Shown here piece by piece: positions 18,921 through 27,915 of a stretch of 64,000 nucleotides of DNA. Under the pieces are notes generated by a model. The model did not search any database. It was given only the letters and a program-made list of their open reading frames with translations, and was not told where the DNA came from. The position numbers and the translations under genes were made by a program. This DNA comes from Anaerobiospirillum thomasii (GTDB taxonomy: Bacteria; Pseudomonadota; Gammaproteobacteria; Enterobacterales; Succinivibrionaceae): the NCBI RefSeq assembly GCF_900445255.1, contig NZ_UAPU01000007.1:62001-126000 (forward strand), read 5' to 3'. Positions within the stretch are counted from its first letter, which is position 1, and each line of letters begins with the position of its first letter.

Positions 18921-20976
18921 TTTTATACAAAAAATCTTTTGTAAAAACTCTAAAGACACAGAGGAACAACCACAGGCAGTCACCAGAGAACAAAAACTGC
19001 CTTTACTGCATGATACGGATAATATCAGATTTTTTGCCTATACTGATACTTTGAGTATATTGCAGGAAAATGCAGATCTTATAGATGCCATCTATGAGAG
19101 ATTTTCAACTCTTGATAAGGAGGCATTTGCCGAGCGCATCTACCCTATTTTGCATTTTTTTGCCGATCATATGTCAATTGTGCCAGCCTCACAGGGCTGT
19201 CATGACAGTGACAGCGCCGGTCTTTTCAGGCATTCACTGTATGTGGCATCATTAGCCCTTGAGTTTTATCATACTGACAATACCTTTGTGCTGCGCCGCA
19301 GATCTTATGACAATCTTTTTTATGATGAAAGAGCGCTTTTGATTCTTGCCATGCTCCATGACTTTACTAAAATTGTCACTGATATGGATATTTATGCAGA
19401 TGATAAGTGCTATAACTTTTATACAGCCACATTAGATCTGTTTTTAAAACAGTATCTTAAAGAGAGCAGCTATATAAGAGTTGTCTTTAAGGATAAAAGA
19501 GGCCGCTGCCATGATAATGTGCAGCTAAAAGCCATCATCTCCTCACTGCTCTTAATGCGCCTTGATAATTTAATCCCTCTGCTCTCTTGCGGTCATGATC
19601 CTATTGAGCTTTTGAGTTTTGACAGCACCAATATCTATCACAATGCCATTGCCATCTGCGACAGAAGCGCTGTAAGACAAAATCACAGCACTTACAATCT
19701 GCAGTTTTTAAAACCGGCTATGTCTTTTAAAAGCTATCTGCGCATGTGTGTTATAAATCTTATCAAATCTTTGAGCTATGAGATAAACTCTCTTGAGGCG
19801 CAGATCTTTGTAACAACACAGGGTGTGCTCTTTGCGGCCTGCTCACAGCCATTTTTAGATCTGCTTATGCTTGTGCATGAGCATAGCTCTGGCTGTAATT
19901 TTAAGGATGATGACATCATACTGCAGACACCTGTCAATGTTATGCGCAAGGCAGGCTTGTTAAAAATGTATGGCACTGCCAGGGTTATTGCCTATCATCG
20001 CCTGGATCTTTATGACTGCACTGTCTTTGTCAAAGGCATAATGTTTGTAACTGATACAGATGATCTCTACAGCCTTGACTGTCACATGCTAGAGAGCAAG
20101 GATCCGCAAATTGCATCCCTTTTAGCCTACTTTAACGATAAAGAGGGACGTGAGCCTGAAATAATCTGTGTTAAAAACCGCTCAGCTCTGCCCTACTATC
20201 TTGATGAGAGTGTCATGGCCAATATTGAGGTCAAATACCTCTCCTTAGAGCAAAGCTATCTGCAGTATGAAAAGGATATGACCAATGCCAGCAAGAGACG
20301 CTACAAAAGAAAAATGAGTGCTGTTTCATCTATGGTGACTCAGGCTAAAAAGCTCTCTGTCATTGATATACAAAGAGAGCTTGAGCTTTTACAAAGTGAG
20401 ACAGAGACAGACAGTTTAATGCCTGCAGATATGGTACAAGATGGCACAGAGCAGAGCTCTTTGGACAATACAGCTTTGAGCAGTCAGAATACAGATAAAA
20501 AAGACATTTCTGTTAAAAAGGTCCGTACACGCAGAAAAGCTGCAGTATCAGATACACAAGATAAGAGCGATAATGAGGATAATATTAAAGTTGCCCCTGC
20601 AAGAAAAGGCAGGGCTAAAGCTGTAACAACAGCTGATGCTGACACTGAGGTTAAAAAGATTGGCAGACGCAGCAAAAAATGCGCAGTTTTAGATGGTGAT
20701 ATGGCAGCTAATACACAAAACAGTGCGGATAATGCTGCTGCCACAGCTATAGCTGCAGAGGCTGTAAACATGACAGATGCATCTGACAGTAAGGCAGGTG
20801 CAGACAATAAAGCAGGTAAAAGCACTAAAGATACACATAATGATACCACAGAGGATCACAATATAGATGACAGTGAACCTGTACAGGAAAAACCTGAGGT
20901 GGTTATTGATTTTAATGCCCTGCAGCAGACTTTAAATGAAATTGAGCAGCATGAGAGCAAGGAGCAGAAGGAGTAG
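18913..20976 (+). CDS. TraI_2-like relaxase-type protein with HD domain
   Basis: The N-terminal 350 residues resemble the TraI_2 domain of SXT-type relaxases. They contain SAGLFRHSLYVASLA near residue 97 and ILAMLHDFTKIVTDMDIY near residue 143. Together these supply the His and His-Asp of an HD metal site, followed by the typical Asn-Phe-Tyr segment. A second region near 295-375 (TTQGVLFAACSQPF, VMRKAGLLKMY) fits the end of that domain. From about residue 455 the protein becomes low-complexity: basic KKxRTRRKA and Ala/Asp-rich, ending in a short helix. The family nicks or processes DNA in conjugation. It is coupled to the membrane protein upstream. The long disordered tail in place of a recognisable C-terminal domain is unusual. 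Confidence 0.7.
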   Translation: MHNFIQKIFCKNSKDTEEQPQAVTREQKLPLLHDTDNIRFFAYTDTLSILQENADLIDAIYERFSTLDKEAFAERIYPILHFFADHMSIVPASQGCHDSDSAGLFRHSLYVASLALEFYHTDNTFVLRRRSYDNLFYDERALLILAMLHDFTKIVTDMDIYADDKCYNFYTATLDLFLKQYLKESSYIRVVFKDKRGRCHDNVQLKAIISSLLLMRLDNLIPLLSCGHDPIELLSFDSTNIYHNAIAICDRSAVRQNHSTYNLQFLKPAMSFKSYLRMCVINLIKSLSYEINSLEAQIFVTTQGVLFAACSQPFLDLLMLVHEHSSGCNFKDDDIILQTPVNVMRKAGLLKMYGTARVIAYHRLDLYDCTVFVKGIMFVTDTDDLYSLDCHMLESKDPQIASLLAYFNDKEGREPEIICVKNRSALPYYLDESVMANIEVKYLSLEQSYLQYEKDMTNASKRRYKRKMSAVSSMVTQAKKLSVIDIQRELELLQSETETDSLMPADMVQDGTEQSSLDNTALSSQNTDKKDISVKKVRTRRKAAVSDTQDKSDNEDNIKVAPARKGRAKAVTTADADTEVKKIGRRSKKCAVLDGDMAANTQNSADNAAATAIAAEAVNMTDASDSKAGADNKAGKSTKDTHNDTTEDHNIDDSEPVQEKPEVVIDFNALQQTLNEIEQHESKEQKE

Positions 20977-20982
20977 ACAATA

Positions 20983-21018
20983 AAAAACCCGCTCATTGTT
21001 CAATGGCGGGCCTTTTTA
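20983..21018. terminator. Bidirectional terminator between the TraI_2-like gene and secG
   Basis: CCCGCTCATTG and CAATGGCGGG form an imperfect stem with A-rich left and T-rich right flanks. It serves both convergent genes. Confidence 0.75.
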
Positions 21019-21031
21019 GTACTAAGACTTA

Positions 21032-21406
21032 TTATTTTTTGTCGTTAGTATCATCAACAGTAGGTGCATCAGTTTCTGATACAACAGGAATGTCTTCGGT
21101 TACAGCCTCAGGAGCTGCACTCTGAGTTGCTGTTGTCTCAGTCTCAAGATTTGAGAATGAATCAGTGGTCTGATGTGCATTTTTCTGCATCCAGCCAATA
21201 AAGAGGCAGATACCGAAGAATAAAATGACACAAGCCCAGGTAGCGCGGGTTAAAAAGCCGCCTGAACCTGCTGAGCCAAATACTGTATTTGATGCGCCGG
21301 CGCCGAAGGAGGCTCCCATACCAGCACCTTTGCCCTGCTGTATAAGGATCAGGGCGACCATGGCAATGGCCACAATCAGAAATAAAACAATAACAATTTC
21401 GTACAT
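21032..21406 (-). CDS. secG: SecG preprotein translocase subunit
   Basis: SecG is the small SecYEG subunit that aids SecA-driven protein export. The 124-residue protein has two transmembrane helices (about 1-22 and 52-72) separated by the conserved loop QQGKGAGMGASFGAGASNTVFGS. The last 45 residues are polar and acidic, rich in Thr/Glu/Asp. It is the last gene of rlmE-ftsH-folP-glmM-secG, as in E. coli, with a hairpin in the 66-base gap after glmM. Confidence 0.95.
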   Translation of the reverse strand: MYEIVIVLFLIVAIAMVALILIQQGKGAGMGASFGAGASNTVFGSAGSGGFLTRATWACVILFFGICLFIGWMQKNAHQTTDSFSNLETETTATQSAAPEAVTEDIPVVSETDAPTVDDTNDKK

Positions 21407-21429
21407 AACAATGTCCGGTTAATTAAACC

Positions 21430-21463
21430 TATGGCGCAACATAATACTAAGTTTTGCGCCATA
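21430..21463 (-). repeat. Hairpin in the glmM-secG gap
   Basis: TATGGCGCAA (21430-21439) pairs perfectly with TTGCGCCATA (21454-21463) around a 14-base loop. It has no U-run on the minus strand, so it may stabilise or partly attenuate the transcript rather than end it. Confidence 0.6.
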
Positions 21464-21472
21464 AATCAAGTA

Positions 21473-22816
21473 TTATGAGCCTTCGGCCTGAGTTCTTATA
21501 ACATTGGCAATACGCTGTGCCATGGTGTGCACAATATCACGGCTCTCACCCTCAACCATGACGCGAACCACAGGCTCTGTGCCAGATTTGCGCAGCAGTA
21601 CACGTCCCTGACCGCCAAGCTCGTGCTCAACTGCCTTGACCTCACTTTGCACCTTGTGATCAGATAAGGCATCAAAACCTGTAACAGTGCGCAGATTGAT
21701 AAGCTCCTGCGGATACATTGTCAGATCCTTTAACAGCTCGCTAAGTGGTTTATCCTGACGCATACAGGCCTTTAATACCTGCAGAGCAGATACAATACCA
21801 TCGCCGGTGCTTACATAATCAAGACATATAATATGACCTGAGTTCTCACCGCCAAGTCTCCAGCCCTTGCTTAAAAGCTGCTCCATCACATAGCGATCGC
21901 CTACAGCAGAGCGGGTAAACTCTATGCCCTTCTGTCCCAATGCCTTTTCAAGCCCTAGATTGGACATTAAAGTACCTACTACACCGCCGCGTAATTTATT
22001 CTGTGACAGTCTGTCACAGGCTATGATGTATAAAAGAGCATCGCCGTCTAGCAGATGACCTTCAGAGTCAACCATCATGACACGATCGCCGTCACCGTCA
22101 AAGGCAATACCAAGGTCGGCCTTTGAGGCCAATACCTTTTCAATAAGTTTTGATGGATGGGTTGAGCCGCACTCATCATTGATGTTGATACCATCTGGAT
22201 TACTGCCAATGGTGATGACTGTGGCACCAAGCTCTCTGAATACAAGAGGAGCTACATGATAGGTGGCACCGTTGGCACAGTCTATGACGATCTTAAGACC
22301 GTCAAGGGATAGATGGGTGGCAAAGGTGCTCTTGCAGAATTCAACATAGCGGCCTGGTGCATCATCCTGTCTGTAGGCTCTGCCAAAGTTTGACGGATCG
22401 GCCAGCACCATTTCCTCCTCAAGAGCCTTTTCAATCTCAAGCTCTACATCATCAGGCAGCTTGGTGCCCTCTGCTGAGAAGAATTTAATGCCGTTATCAT
22501 AGTATGGATTGTGTGAGGCAGAGATGACAACACCAAGATCCGCTCTAAAGGCCCGTGTCAGATATGAAATGGCAGGTGTAGGCATTGGGCCTAGCAGTAC
22601 TGTAGATACGCCAGATGCTGCAAAACCAGACTCAAGAGCAGCCTCAAGCATATAGCCTGAGAGTCTTGTATCCTTGCCTATAATAACACGGCTGCCATGG
22701 CCTTTTGAAAGCACACGACCTGCTGCCTGTCCAAGACGCATTACAAAATCAGGGGTGATAGGAAAAACACCTACCTTGCCGCGAACACCGTCAGTGCCAA
22801 AATATTTTCTTTTCAC
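21473..22816 (-). CDS. glmM: Phosphoglucosamine mutase
   Basis: GlmM converts glucosamine 6-phosphate to glucosamine 1-phosphate for UDP-GlcNAc, peptidoglycan and LPS. The 447-residue protein has the four phosphohexomutase loops: [12 protein letters not shown] with the phospho-Ser, DGDGDRVM for metal, GGENSGH for sugar, and [12 protein letters not shown] for phosphate. The N-terminus [12 protein letters not shown] is typical. It starts 2 bases after the folP-like stop. Everything expected is present. Confidence 0.97.
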   Translation of the reverse strand: MKRKYFGTDGVRGKVGVFPITPDFVMRLGQAAGRVLSKGHGSRVIIGKDTRLSGYMLEAALESGFAASGVSTVLLGPMPTPAISYLTRAFRADLGVVISASHNPYYDNGIKFFSAEGTKLPDDVELEIEKALEEEMVLADPSNFGRAYRQDDAPGRYVEFCKSTFATHLSLDGLKIVIDCANGATYHVAPLVFRELGATVITIGSNPDGININDECGSTHPSKLIEKVLASKADLGIAFDGDGDRVMMVDSEGHLLDGDALLYIIACDRLSQNKLRGGVVGTLMSNLGLEKALGQKGIEFTRSAVGDRYVMEQLLSKGWRLGGENSGHIICLDYVSTGDGIVSALQVLKACMRQDKPLSELLKDLTMYPQELINLRTVTGFDALSDHKVQSEVKAVEHELGGQGRVLLRKSGTEPVVRVMVEGESRDIVHTMAQRIANVIRTQAEGS

Positions 22817-22818
22817 AA

Positions 22819-23664
22819 TTATGTCCTTATCTGCTCTTTAGTTTTACGACGCAGAATTTTACTGGCTATAGCCTTGGTCAGACGGAAAGGCTTGGAGCTG
22901 TGCTCCACACTATCCCATGTATCTAAGGCCAGAACTGTTTCCTGTACCAGCTTGGTTCTTATAATATGTACACCCTTTGAGGCTAAGAACAGTGATATGG
23001 CTGTGCTTACAGACTGATTCTCATACATAAAGCAGTCCTCCTGTGGCAGAGCTCTTGGCACTGCAATACACACAGGCAGACCAAAGCTTGCAAAGGTGCT
23101 GATTCGGCCAAAGAGCTTTAACCTGGCCTCTATAGGAGCACACAGACCAAGAGATGGATCTATCACTATTTTCTTTTTTGAGATGCCTGCATTAAGACAG
23201 GCATCAATACGTTCATATAAAAACTCAGAGACATGGGAGACAGGATCATCTGAGCACTCAAAGCTTTTATTACAGTCAAAGACAAGACAGACTGGCACAT
23301 TGAGCCTTGCTACAGTCTCAAGAGCGCCCTCTTCACGCAGGGCACTTGGATCTATAATCATCTGTGCACCAAGTGCCACAGCCTTTTCCATGATCTCAGG
23401 GAATCTGGTGTGAACAGCTATATGCATGCAGCTTTTGGTATAGAGCATTTCAATAACAGGCAGCAGAAAATCACTCTCATCCTGTACTGAAGAGCTGCTG
23501 ATAAGACCAACCTCAAGCATCTGCGCACCAGACTCCTGCATAGAAAGGGCCTGATCCACATAGTCCTCAGGACTTAAATCCCCATCAGATCGGATATCTA
23601 AAATACCCATAACCAGAGTTGAGCTTAAAGGCAGCACAGTATCTTCTGCAATATATAGCTTCAC
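22819..23664 (-). CDS. Degenerate dihydropteroate synthase (FolP homologue)
   Basis: The position between ftsH and glmM, the 281-residue length and colinear text (MGILDI near 19, [13 protein letters not shown] near 104, IVIDPSLGL near 166, VHIIR near 232) show this is the folP orthologue. DHPS joins pterin pyrophosphate and p-aminobenzoate in folate synthesis. Compared with E. coli FolP from memory, many active-site residues are changed. The Asn of GILNVTPDS is Asp23, the GGESTRPG loop is GLISSSS, the Asp of SVDT is His85, the Asn of IND is Ile104, the Lys of MSRK is Ala205, and the His of RVHD is Lys238. Asp169 and Arg236 remain. The frame is intact and full length, so the protein is kept but is probably not a normal DHPS. 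Start ATG at 23664; glmM follows directly. Confidence 0.85.
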   Translation of the reverse strand: MKLYIAEDTVLPLSSTLVMGILDIRSDGDLSPEDYVDQALSMQESGAQMLEVGLISSSSVQDESDFLLPVIEMLYTKSCMHIAVHTRFPEIMEKAVALGAQMIIDPSALREEGALETVARLNVPVCLVFDCNKSFECSDDPVSHVSEFLYERIDACLNAGISKKKIVIDPSLGLCAPIEARLKLFGRISTFASFGLPVCIAVPRALPQEDCFMYENQSVSTAISLFLASKGVHIIRTKLVQETVLALDTWDSVEHSSKPFRLTKAIASKILRRKTKEQIRT

Positions 23665-23689
23665 TTTCAGGCTCCTTGCTTTTTAAAGC

Positions 23690-25702
23690 TTACTTTTTAT
23701 CCTGATCATCAGTGTCAGTGGTTTCATCCCCATCTCTGGCACCTGACTTGTCATCCTGCCTGGCGTCTTTTGACTCAGAGCCTGGCTCTTTGTCATCATC
23801 TGCCCTGACATTTTTGTCATCAGAGCTCTTGTCATCAGTGCTCTTTTCTGTCTTGTCTGACTTGTCATCATCCTTACTGTCGCTACTCTCAGGAACAGGA
23901 GGACGGCATGGACGACGGGCCATAAGATCATCAATCTGCAGAGCATCTAGTGTCTCATACTTGAGCAGTGCATCCTTCATGGCCTCAAGAATATCCTTGT
24001 TCTCCTCAAGCAGGCTCTTGGCCTTGGCGTAGCATGAATTGATAATGCCAGAGACCTCCTCATCAATGATTAAAGTGGTCTTGTCAGATATTGGCATAGT
24101 CTGAGTGGTACCGCCGCCAAGGTATAAAGAGGCATCTCTGTCCTGATCAAACTGCATAGGAGGCAGCTTGTCTGACATACCCCAGCGTGTCACCATCTTG
24201 CGGGCAATATCTGTAGCTCTTTCAATATCATTTGAGGCGCCGGTAGTCACAGCGCTGTCACCAAACATCAGACCTTCGGCAATGCGACCTGCAAAGAGAG
24301 TGCAGATATTTGATAAAAGATACTGTTTTGAATGAGAGTATCTGTCCTGCTCTGGAAGATACATGGTTACACCTAGAGCTCTGCCACGTGGAATAATAGA
24401 TACCTTGTAGACAGGATCATGATCAGGCACGAGACGGCCTACAATAGTATGTCCTGCCTCATGATAGGCAGTATTTATCTTCTCATGCTCATTCATTGCC
24501 ATAGAGCGGCGCTCGGCACCCATGAGCAGCTTGTCCTTGGCAAGCTCAAACTCACGCATGGTAACATTGCGCAGATTGGCTCTTGCAGCAGCAAGTGCCG
24601 CCTCATTTACTAGGTTGGCAAGCTCGGCACCTGAAAAGCCAGGTGTACCACGGGCTAAAACTGCAGCATCAACATCCTTGGCAACAGGCACACGGCGCAT
24701 ATGCACCTTTAAAATCTGCTCACGGCCACGCACATCAGGCAGACCTACCATAACCTGTCTGTCAAAACGACCTGGTCTTAAAAGAGCAGGATCTAAAACA
24801 TCAGGGCGGTTGGTGGCGGCAATAACAATTACAGCCTCAAACCCCTCAAAGCCGTCCATTTCCACCAGAAGCTGGTTTAATGTCTGCTCGCGCTCATCAT
24901 GGCCACCGCCCATGCCTATGCCTCTCTTGCGGCCTACGGCATCAATTTCGTCAATAAAAATAATACATGGGGCATTTTTCTTGGCTGTGGCAAACATGTC
25001 TCTTACACGTGAGGCACCTACACCCACAAACATTTCAACAAAGTCAGAACCTGAAATAGAGAAGAAAGGAACTTTAGCCTCGCCGGCAATGGCACGGGCC
25101 AGCAAAGTCTTACCTGTACCAGGAGGACCTACCATCAGCACACCGCGTGGAATACGGCCGCCTAATTTCTGATACTTTGAAGGATCCTTTAAGAAATCAA
25201 CAAGCTCCTCAACATCCTCTTTGGCCTCATCACAGCCAGCCACATCGGCAAAAGTGGTCTTAACCTGATTTTCACTTAAAAGCTTGGCCTTGCTCTTGCC
25301 AAAAGACATTGGGTTACCCTTGGATCCACCTTGCATGGAGCGCATGTAGAACAGCCATACACCAATAAGCAGCAGCATAGGAAACCAGGATACAAGAATT
25401 GAGAACAGTAAACTTGGCTCCTCAGGCTTGGTACCTGTGGCTCTTACGTTGTGGGTCAGCAGGCTGTCAAGAATGGCGCTGTCATGAATCGGCATAACTG
25501 TAGTGAACTTCTCACCGCTGCGTTTGACACCATTTATCACCTGGCCGTTGAATACGACCTCCTGCACCTGATCCTGAGAAACCTCATGGACAAATGTTGT
25601 GTAATCCATAGTACGGCCCTGACTCTCACCTGAGTTGAATGACTCAAAGAGCGACATGAGCACTACTGCTATTACTACCCAAAGAACAATATTCTTTACC
25701 AT
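23690..25702 (-). CDS. ftsH: FtsH membrane-bound ATP-dependent zinc protease
   Basis: FtsH degrades misassembled membrane proteins and regulators such as sigma32 and LpxC. The 670-residue protein has two N-terminal transmembrane helices (about 4-20 and 98-120), Walker A GPPGTGKT at 192-199, Walker [12 protein letters not shown], the arginine-finger region RPGRFDRQV, and the zinc site HEAGH near residue 415. The last 60 residues are a highly charged Asp/Lys/Ser-rich tail, longer than in E. coli. It lies between rlmE and the folP homologue with 12- and 25-base gaps. Confidence 0.97.
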   Translation of the reverse strand: MVKNIVLWVVIAVVLMSLFESFNSGESQGRTMDYTTFVHEVSQDQVQEVVFNGQVINGVKRSGEKFTTVMPIHDSAILDSLLTHNVRATGTKPEEPSLLFSILVSWFPMLLLIGVWLFYMRSMQGGSKGNPMSFGKSKAKLLSENQVKTTFADVAGCDEAKEDVEELVDFLKDPSKYQKLGGRIPRGVLMVGPPGTGKTLLARAIAGEAKVPFFSISGSDFVEMFVGVGASRVRDMFATAKKNAPCIIFIDEIDAVGRKRGIGMGGGHDEREQTLNQLLVEMDGFEGFEAVIVIAATNRPDVLDPALLRPGRFDRQVMVGLPDVRGREQILKVHMRRVPVAKDVDAAVLARGTPGFSGAELANLVNEAALAAARANLRNVTMREFELAKDKLLMGAERRSMAMNEHEKINTAYHEAGHTIVGRLVPDHDPVYKVSIIPRGRALGVTMYLPEQDRYSHSKQYLLSNICTLFAGRIAEGLMFGDSAVTTGASNDIERATDIARKMVTRWGMSDKLPPMQFDQDRDASLYLGGGTTQTMPISDKTTLIIDEEVSGIINSCYAKAKSLLEENKDILEAMKDALLKYETLDALQIDDLMARRPCRPPVPESSDSKDDDKSDKTEKSTDDKSSDDKNVRADDDKEPGSESKDARQDDKSGARDGDETTDTDDQDKK

Positions 25703-25714
25703 ATTTTCCCTATC

Positions 25715-26392
25715 TTAGATTATTTCATCGTCTTGTTGAAAATTCGGTGCCACTCCGTTTAGCGGGTGACCTTTAAAATCGGTTGCCACCATGTAGACCT
25801 CACGCGATCTGTCGCGCGAAGCTTCAGGTTTTCTTACTTTTACCGAGCCAAAGTCCTTTCTAAGCTCGGCAAGATACTCCTGCGATCCTACACCTGTAAA
25901 AACCTTGACTACAAAACTGCCGCCCACCTTGAGCACTCGACGGGCCATATCCAAAGCCAGCTCTGACAGATACATGGCTCGCGGCTGATCTATGGCATTG
26001 GTACCTGACATATTAGGCGCCATATCAGAGAGCACTACGTCAGCACCACCGCCTATCATGGAGTAGAGCTTGATGAAGACCTCATCTTCACGAAAGTCGC
26101 CCTGCAGAAACTCAACATTGCGTATAGGTCTTATAGGAAGGATATCGCAGGCTACAACACGCCCGTTATCGCCTACACATTTGACTGCAAATTCAGACCA
26201 GCCACCCGGGGCTGCTCCCAGATCAACAACTATATTGCCGAATTTAATAAGCCTGTCTCGCTGCTGCAGTTCTTCAAGTTTAAAACTTGCTCTGGAACGT
26301 AGACCACGCTTGTGAGCCTCCTTAACAAATGGATCAGAAAAATGCTCTTTGAGCCAGCGTGTCTGGCTTGCTGTTCTTTTGCGTGCCGGCAT
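25715..26392 (-). CDS. rlmE: 23S rRNA 2'-O-methyltransferase RlmE
   Basis: RlmE (RrmJ/FtsJ) methylates U2552 of 23S rRNA using SAM. The 225-residue protein has the SAM motif [24 protein letters not shown] with a catalytic Asp, and FVVKVF with the catalytic Lys. The N-terminal [12 protein letters not shown] and [11 protein letters not shown] segments bind RNA. The C-terminus is about 15 residues longer than E. coli's. It heads the rlmE-ftsH-folP-glmM-secG unit and is divergent from yhbY, as in E. coli. Confidence 0.95.
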   Translation of the reverse strand: MPARKRTASQTRWLKEHFSDPFVKEAHKRGLRSRASFKLEELQQRDRLIKFGNIVVDLGAAPGGWSEFAVKCVGDNGRVVACDILPIRPIRNVEFLQGDFREDEVFIKLYSMIGGGADVVLSDMAPNMSGTNAIDQPRAMYLSELALDMARRVLKVGGSFVVKVFTGVGSQEYLAELRKDFGSVKVRKPEASRDRSREVYMVATDFKGHPLNGVAPNFQQDDEII

Positions 26393-26523
26393 GGATTTGA
26401 AAACTTAAACTCCGATTACTTGTTAATATAAAAGTATATTATATTACAATAACATGTTAATATAATAAAGACTGTGTACTTTAATACCCACAAACGCTTA
26501 TTTTTTTCACTATAGGAACTTAT

Positions 26524-26814
26524 ATGCCATTAAATGCCCGTCAGCGCCAGTTTTTAAAGGCTCATGCCCATGAATTGAACCCTGTTGTTACCGCAGGAAA
26601 CGAGGGTTTGTCTGAGGCTGTTATCAAGGAGCTTGAGAGCTCTATTGAGCATCATGAGCTCATCAAAATCAAGCTAAACGCAGGTGATGGCCGTAAAGAG
26701 CAGGCCGAGCAGGCAGCCAAGGCCGTAAATGCCGAGCTCATTCAGGTCATAGGCCGTGTAGCCATACTCTTCAGGCAGAAAAAGAAAGACTCACGCTTTA
26801 TACTGCCACGCTAA
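26524..26814 (+). CDS. yhbY: YhbY-family CRM-domain RNA-binding protein
   Basis: YhbY is a small pre-50S-associated RNA-binding protein of the CRM fold. The 96-residue product has the family start LNARQRQFLKAHAHELNPVV, a GNEG loop standing for the GxxG RNA-contact motif, and the ending RVAILFRQKKKDSRFILPR. It is transcribed away from rlmE, with greA further downstream on the opposite strand, as in E. coli. An inverted repeat at 26827-26850 follows it. Confidence 0.93.
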   Translation: MPLNARQRQFLKAHAHELNPVVTAGNEGLSEAVIKELESSIEHHELIKIKLNAGDGRKEQAEQAAKAVNAELIQVIGRVAILFRQKKKDSRFILPR

Positions 26815-26826
26815 ATTGCAGATCAG

Positions 26827-26850
26827 GATCTCTATACCCTTTTAGAGATC
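26827..26850 (+). terminator. Hairpin after yhbY
   Basis: GATCTCT (26827-26833) pairs with AGAGATC (26844-26850) about 13 bases past the yhbY stop. The T-run is poor, so termination strength is doubtful. Confidence 0.4.
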
Positions 26851-26859
26851 TTGATACTC

Positions 26860-27180
26860 TTATCTGACCCCTGGAAACTCACTTTCTATTATAGAAAAAT
26901 CCTCAAAGGCATCTACAAATTCAACGCTAAAGTCCTCAAAGGTATCAACTATCTGCCAGCGTCCGCATTTATTGGCAAAAGAGTCTACAAACTTAACCTT
27001 AAGATCTGCAAAGGCCGTTACCTTTTTTACCTTGAAAGTTGCAAAGCTATCTACAATTTTAACCCTGCCATAAAGCGCCACCCCATTTTTGCTGCAGTTA
27101 CTATCTACTGCCAGGGCATGGGCAGGATTATTATTTACAGCAAGGATTACAATTAGGGCTGACAGTAAAGCTTTGCACAT
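26860..27180 (-). CDS. Exported DUF6150-like repeat protein
   Basis: The 106-residue product has a signal peptide (MCKALLSALIVILAV then AHALA). The mature part is built almost entirely from about six degenerate 10-13-residue repeats with the theme Val-Lys-x-Val-Asp-Ser-Phe-Ala-x-x-Lys: KIVDSFATF, KVTAFADL, KFVDSFANK, QIVDTFEDF, EFVDAFEDF. That is the look of DUF6150 family proteins as I recall them. Function is unknown; such short beta-type repeats would suit a small periplasmic structure. I chose the ATG at 27180; a TTG at 27201 would add 7 residues. It sits between yhbY and greA, where E. coli has nothing equivalent. Confidence 0.72.
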   Translation of the reverse strand: MCKALLSALIVILAVNNNPAHALAVDSNCSKNGVALYGRVKIVDSFATFKVKKVTAFADLKVKFVDSFANKCGRWQIVDTFEDFSVEFVDAFEDFSIIESEFPGVR

Positions 27181-27264
27181 ATTTATATTAAATAAAGACA
27201 ACTGTATAAAAGAATATTTTTACTTATATATATTTTAAGTTACATAAAGATGCAGTGCAGACAA

Positions 27265-27294
27265 AAAAGGTCAGAGTTTGCGCCCTGACCTTTA
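27265..27294 (-). terminator. Terminator of greA
   Basis: AAAGGTCAG and CTGACCTTT form a 9-bp stem immediately after the greA stop on the minus strand, with A-rich sequence beyond giving a U-run. Confidence 0.8.
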
Positions 27295-27301
27295 TCTATT
27301 T

Positions 27302-27790
27302 TTATACGTACTGAATATCAATAATCTCGTATGTAACCTGACCTTTTGGAATATTGATGCATACTTCATCGTCCATGGTCTTGCCTAAAAGGCCCTTGGC
27401 AATCGGGGTCTTGTAGGACATGAGATTGGCCTCAATGTCAGCCTCATCCTCACCTACTATCTTGTAGGTTATCTCCTCATCAGTATCTACATTAAGCAGT
27501 GTCACTGTACAGCCAAACACCACCTTTAAAGGTGAGCCTGCAGCAGGCTTTAACTTGGTGACATCAATGATATTGGCAGATGCAAGTTTAGATTCAATAT
27601 CCTTGATGCGGGCTTCACACAGTCCCTGCTCTTCCTTAGCTGCATCATATTCTGCATTTTCAGATAAATCGCCATGGCTTCTTGCCTCAGCTATGGCTGC
27701 AACTATGCGAGGACGCTCTACACCTTTTAATCTTTCTAATTCCTGACGCAGCAACATTTCGCCGCGTGCTGTCATTGGAGTCTGTTCCAT
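27302..27790 (-). CDS. greA: Transcription elongation factor GreA
   Basis: GreA rescues backtracked RNA polymerase by stimulating transcript cleavage. The 162-residue protein has the N-terminal coiled coil with the acidic tip region [16 protein letters not shown], followed by the C-terminal FKBP-like domain ending YEIIDIQYV. The N-terminus has a 4-residue extension relative to E. coli GreA ([10 protein letters not shown]). It lies downstream of the dnaJ terminators and is transcribed on its own. Confidence 0.96.
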   Translation of the reverse strand: MEQTPMTARGEMLLRQELERLKGVERPRIVAAIAEARSHGDLSENAEYDAAKEEQGLCEARIKDIESKLASANIIDVTKLKPAAGSPLKVVFGCTVTLLNVDTDEEITYKIVGEDEADIEANLMSYKTPIAKGLLGKTMDDEVCINIPKGQVTYEIIDIQYV

Positions 27791-27810
27791 AGTTAAAATT
27801 TACCTTTTTA

Positions 27811-27841
27811 TAAAAAAATAAAACGCCAAAGGACTTTGGCG
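27811..27841 (-). terminator. Intrinsic terminator downstream of dnaJ
   Basis: On the minus strand CGCCAAAG and CTTTGGCG form a perfect 8-bp stem with a 2-base loop, followed by TTTTATTTTTTT. Confidence 0.85.
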
Positions 27842-27853
27842 CTGTAATAAGTA

Positions 27854-27891
27854 AAATGTACATGTAAAGCATCTACTTTACAAGTACATTT
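27854..27891 (-). terminator. Long hairpin just downstream of dnaJ
   Basis: A 16-base arm (AAATGTACATGTAAAG) pairs with its partner across a CATCTA loop with a single mismatch. It precedes the U-run terminator at 27811-27841 and may act with it or protect the 3' end of the heat-shock mRNA. Confidence 0.65.
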
Positions 27892-27915
27892 TTATTACTT
27901 TGTGATAAGAGCCTT

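Noticed and set aside
26851..27156. 101-codon plus-strand frame opposite the DUF6150-like gene
   Set aside because: The minus-strand frame has a signal peptide and a repeat pattern; the plus frame only mirrors that repeat.
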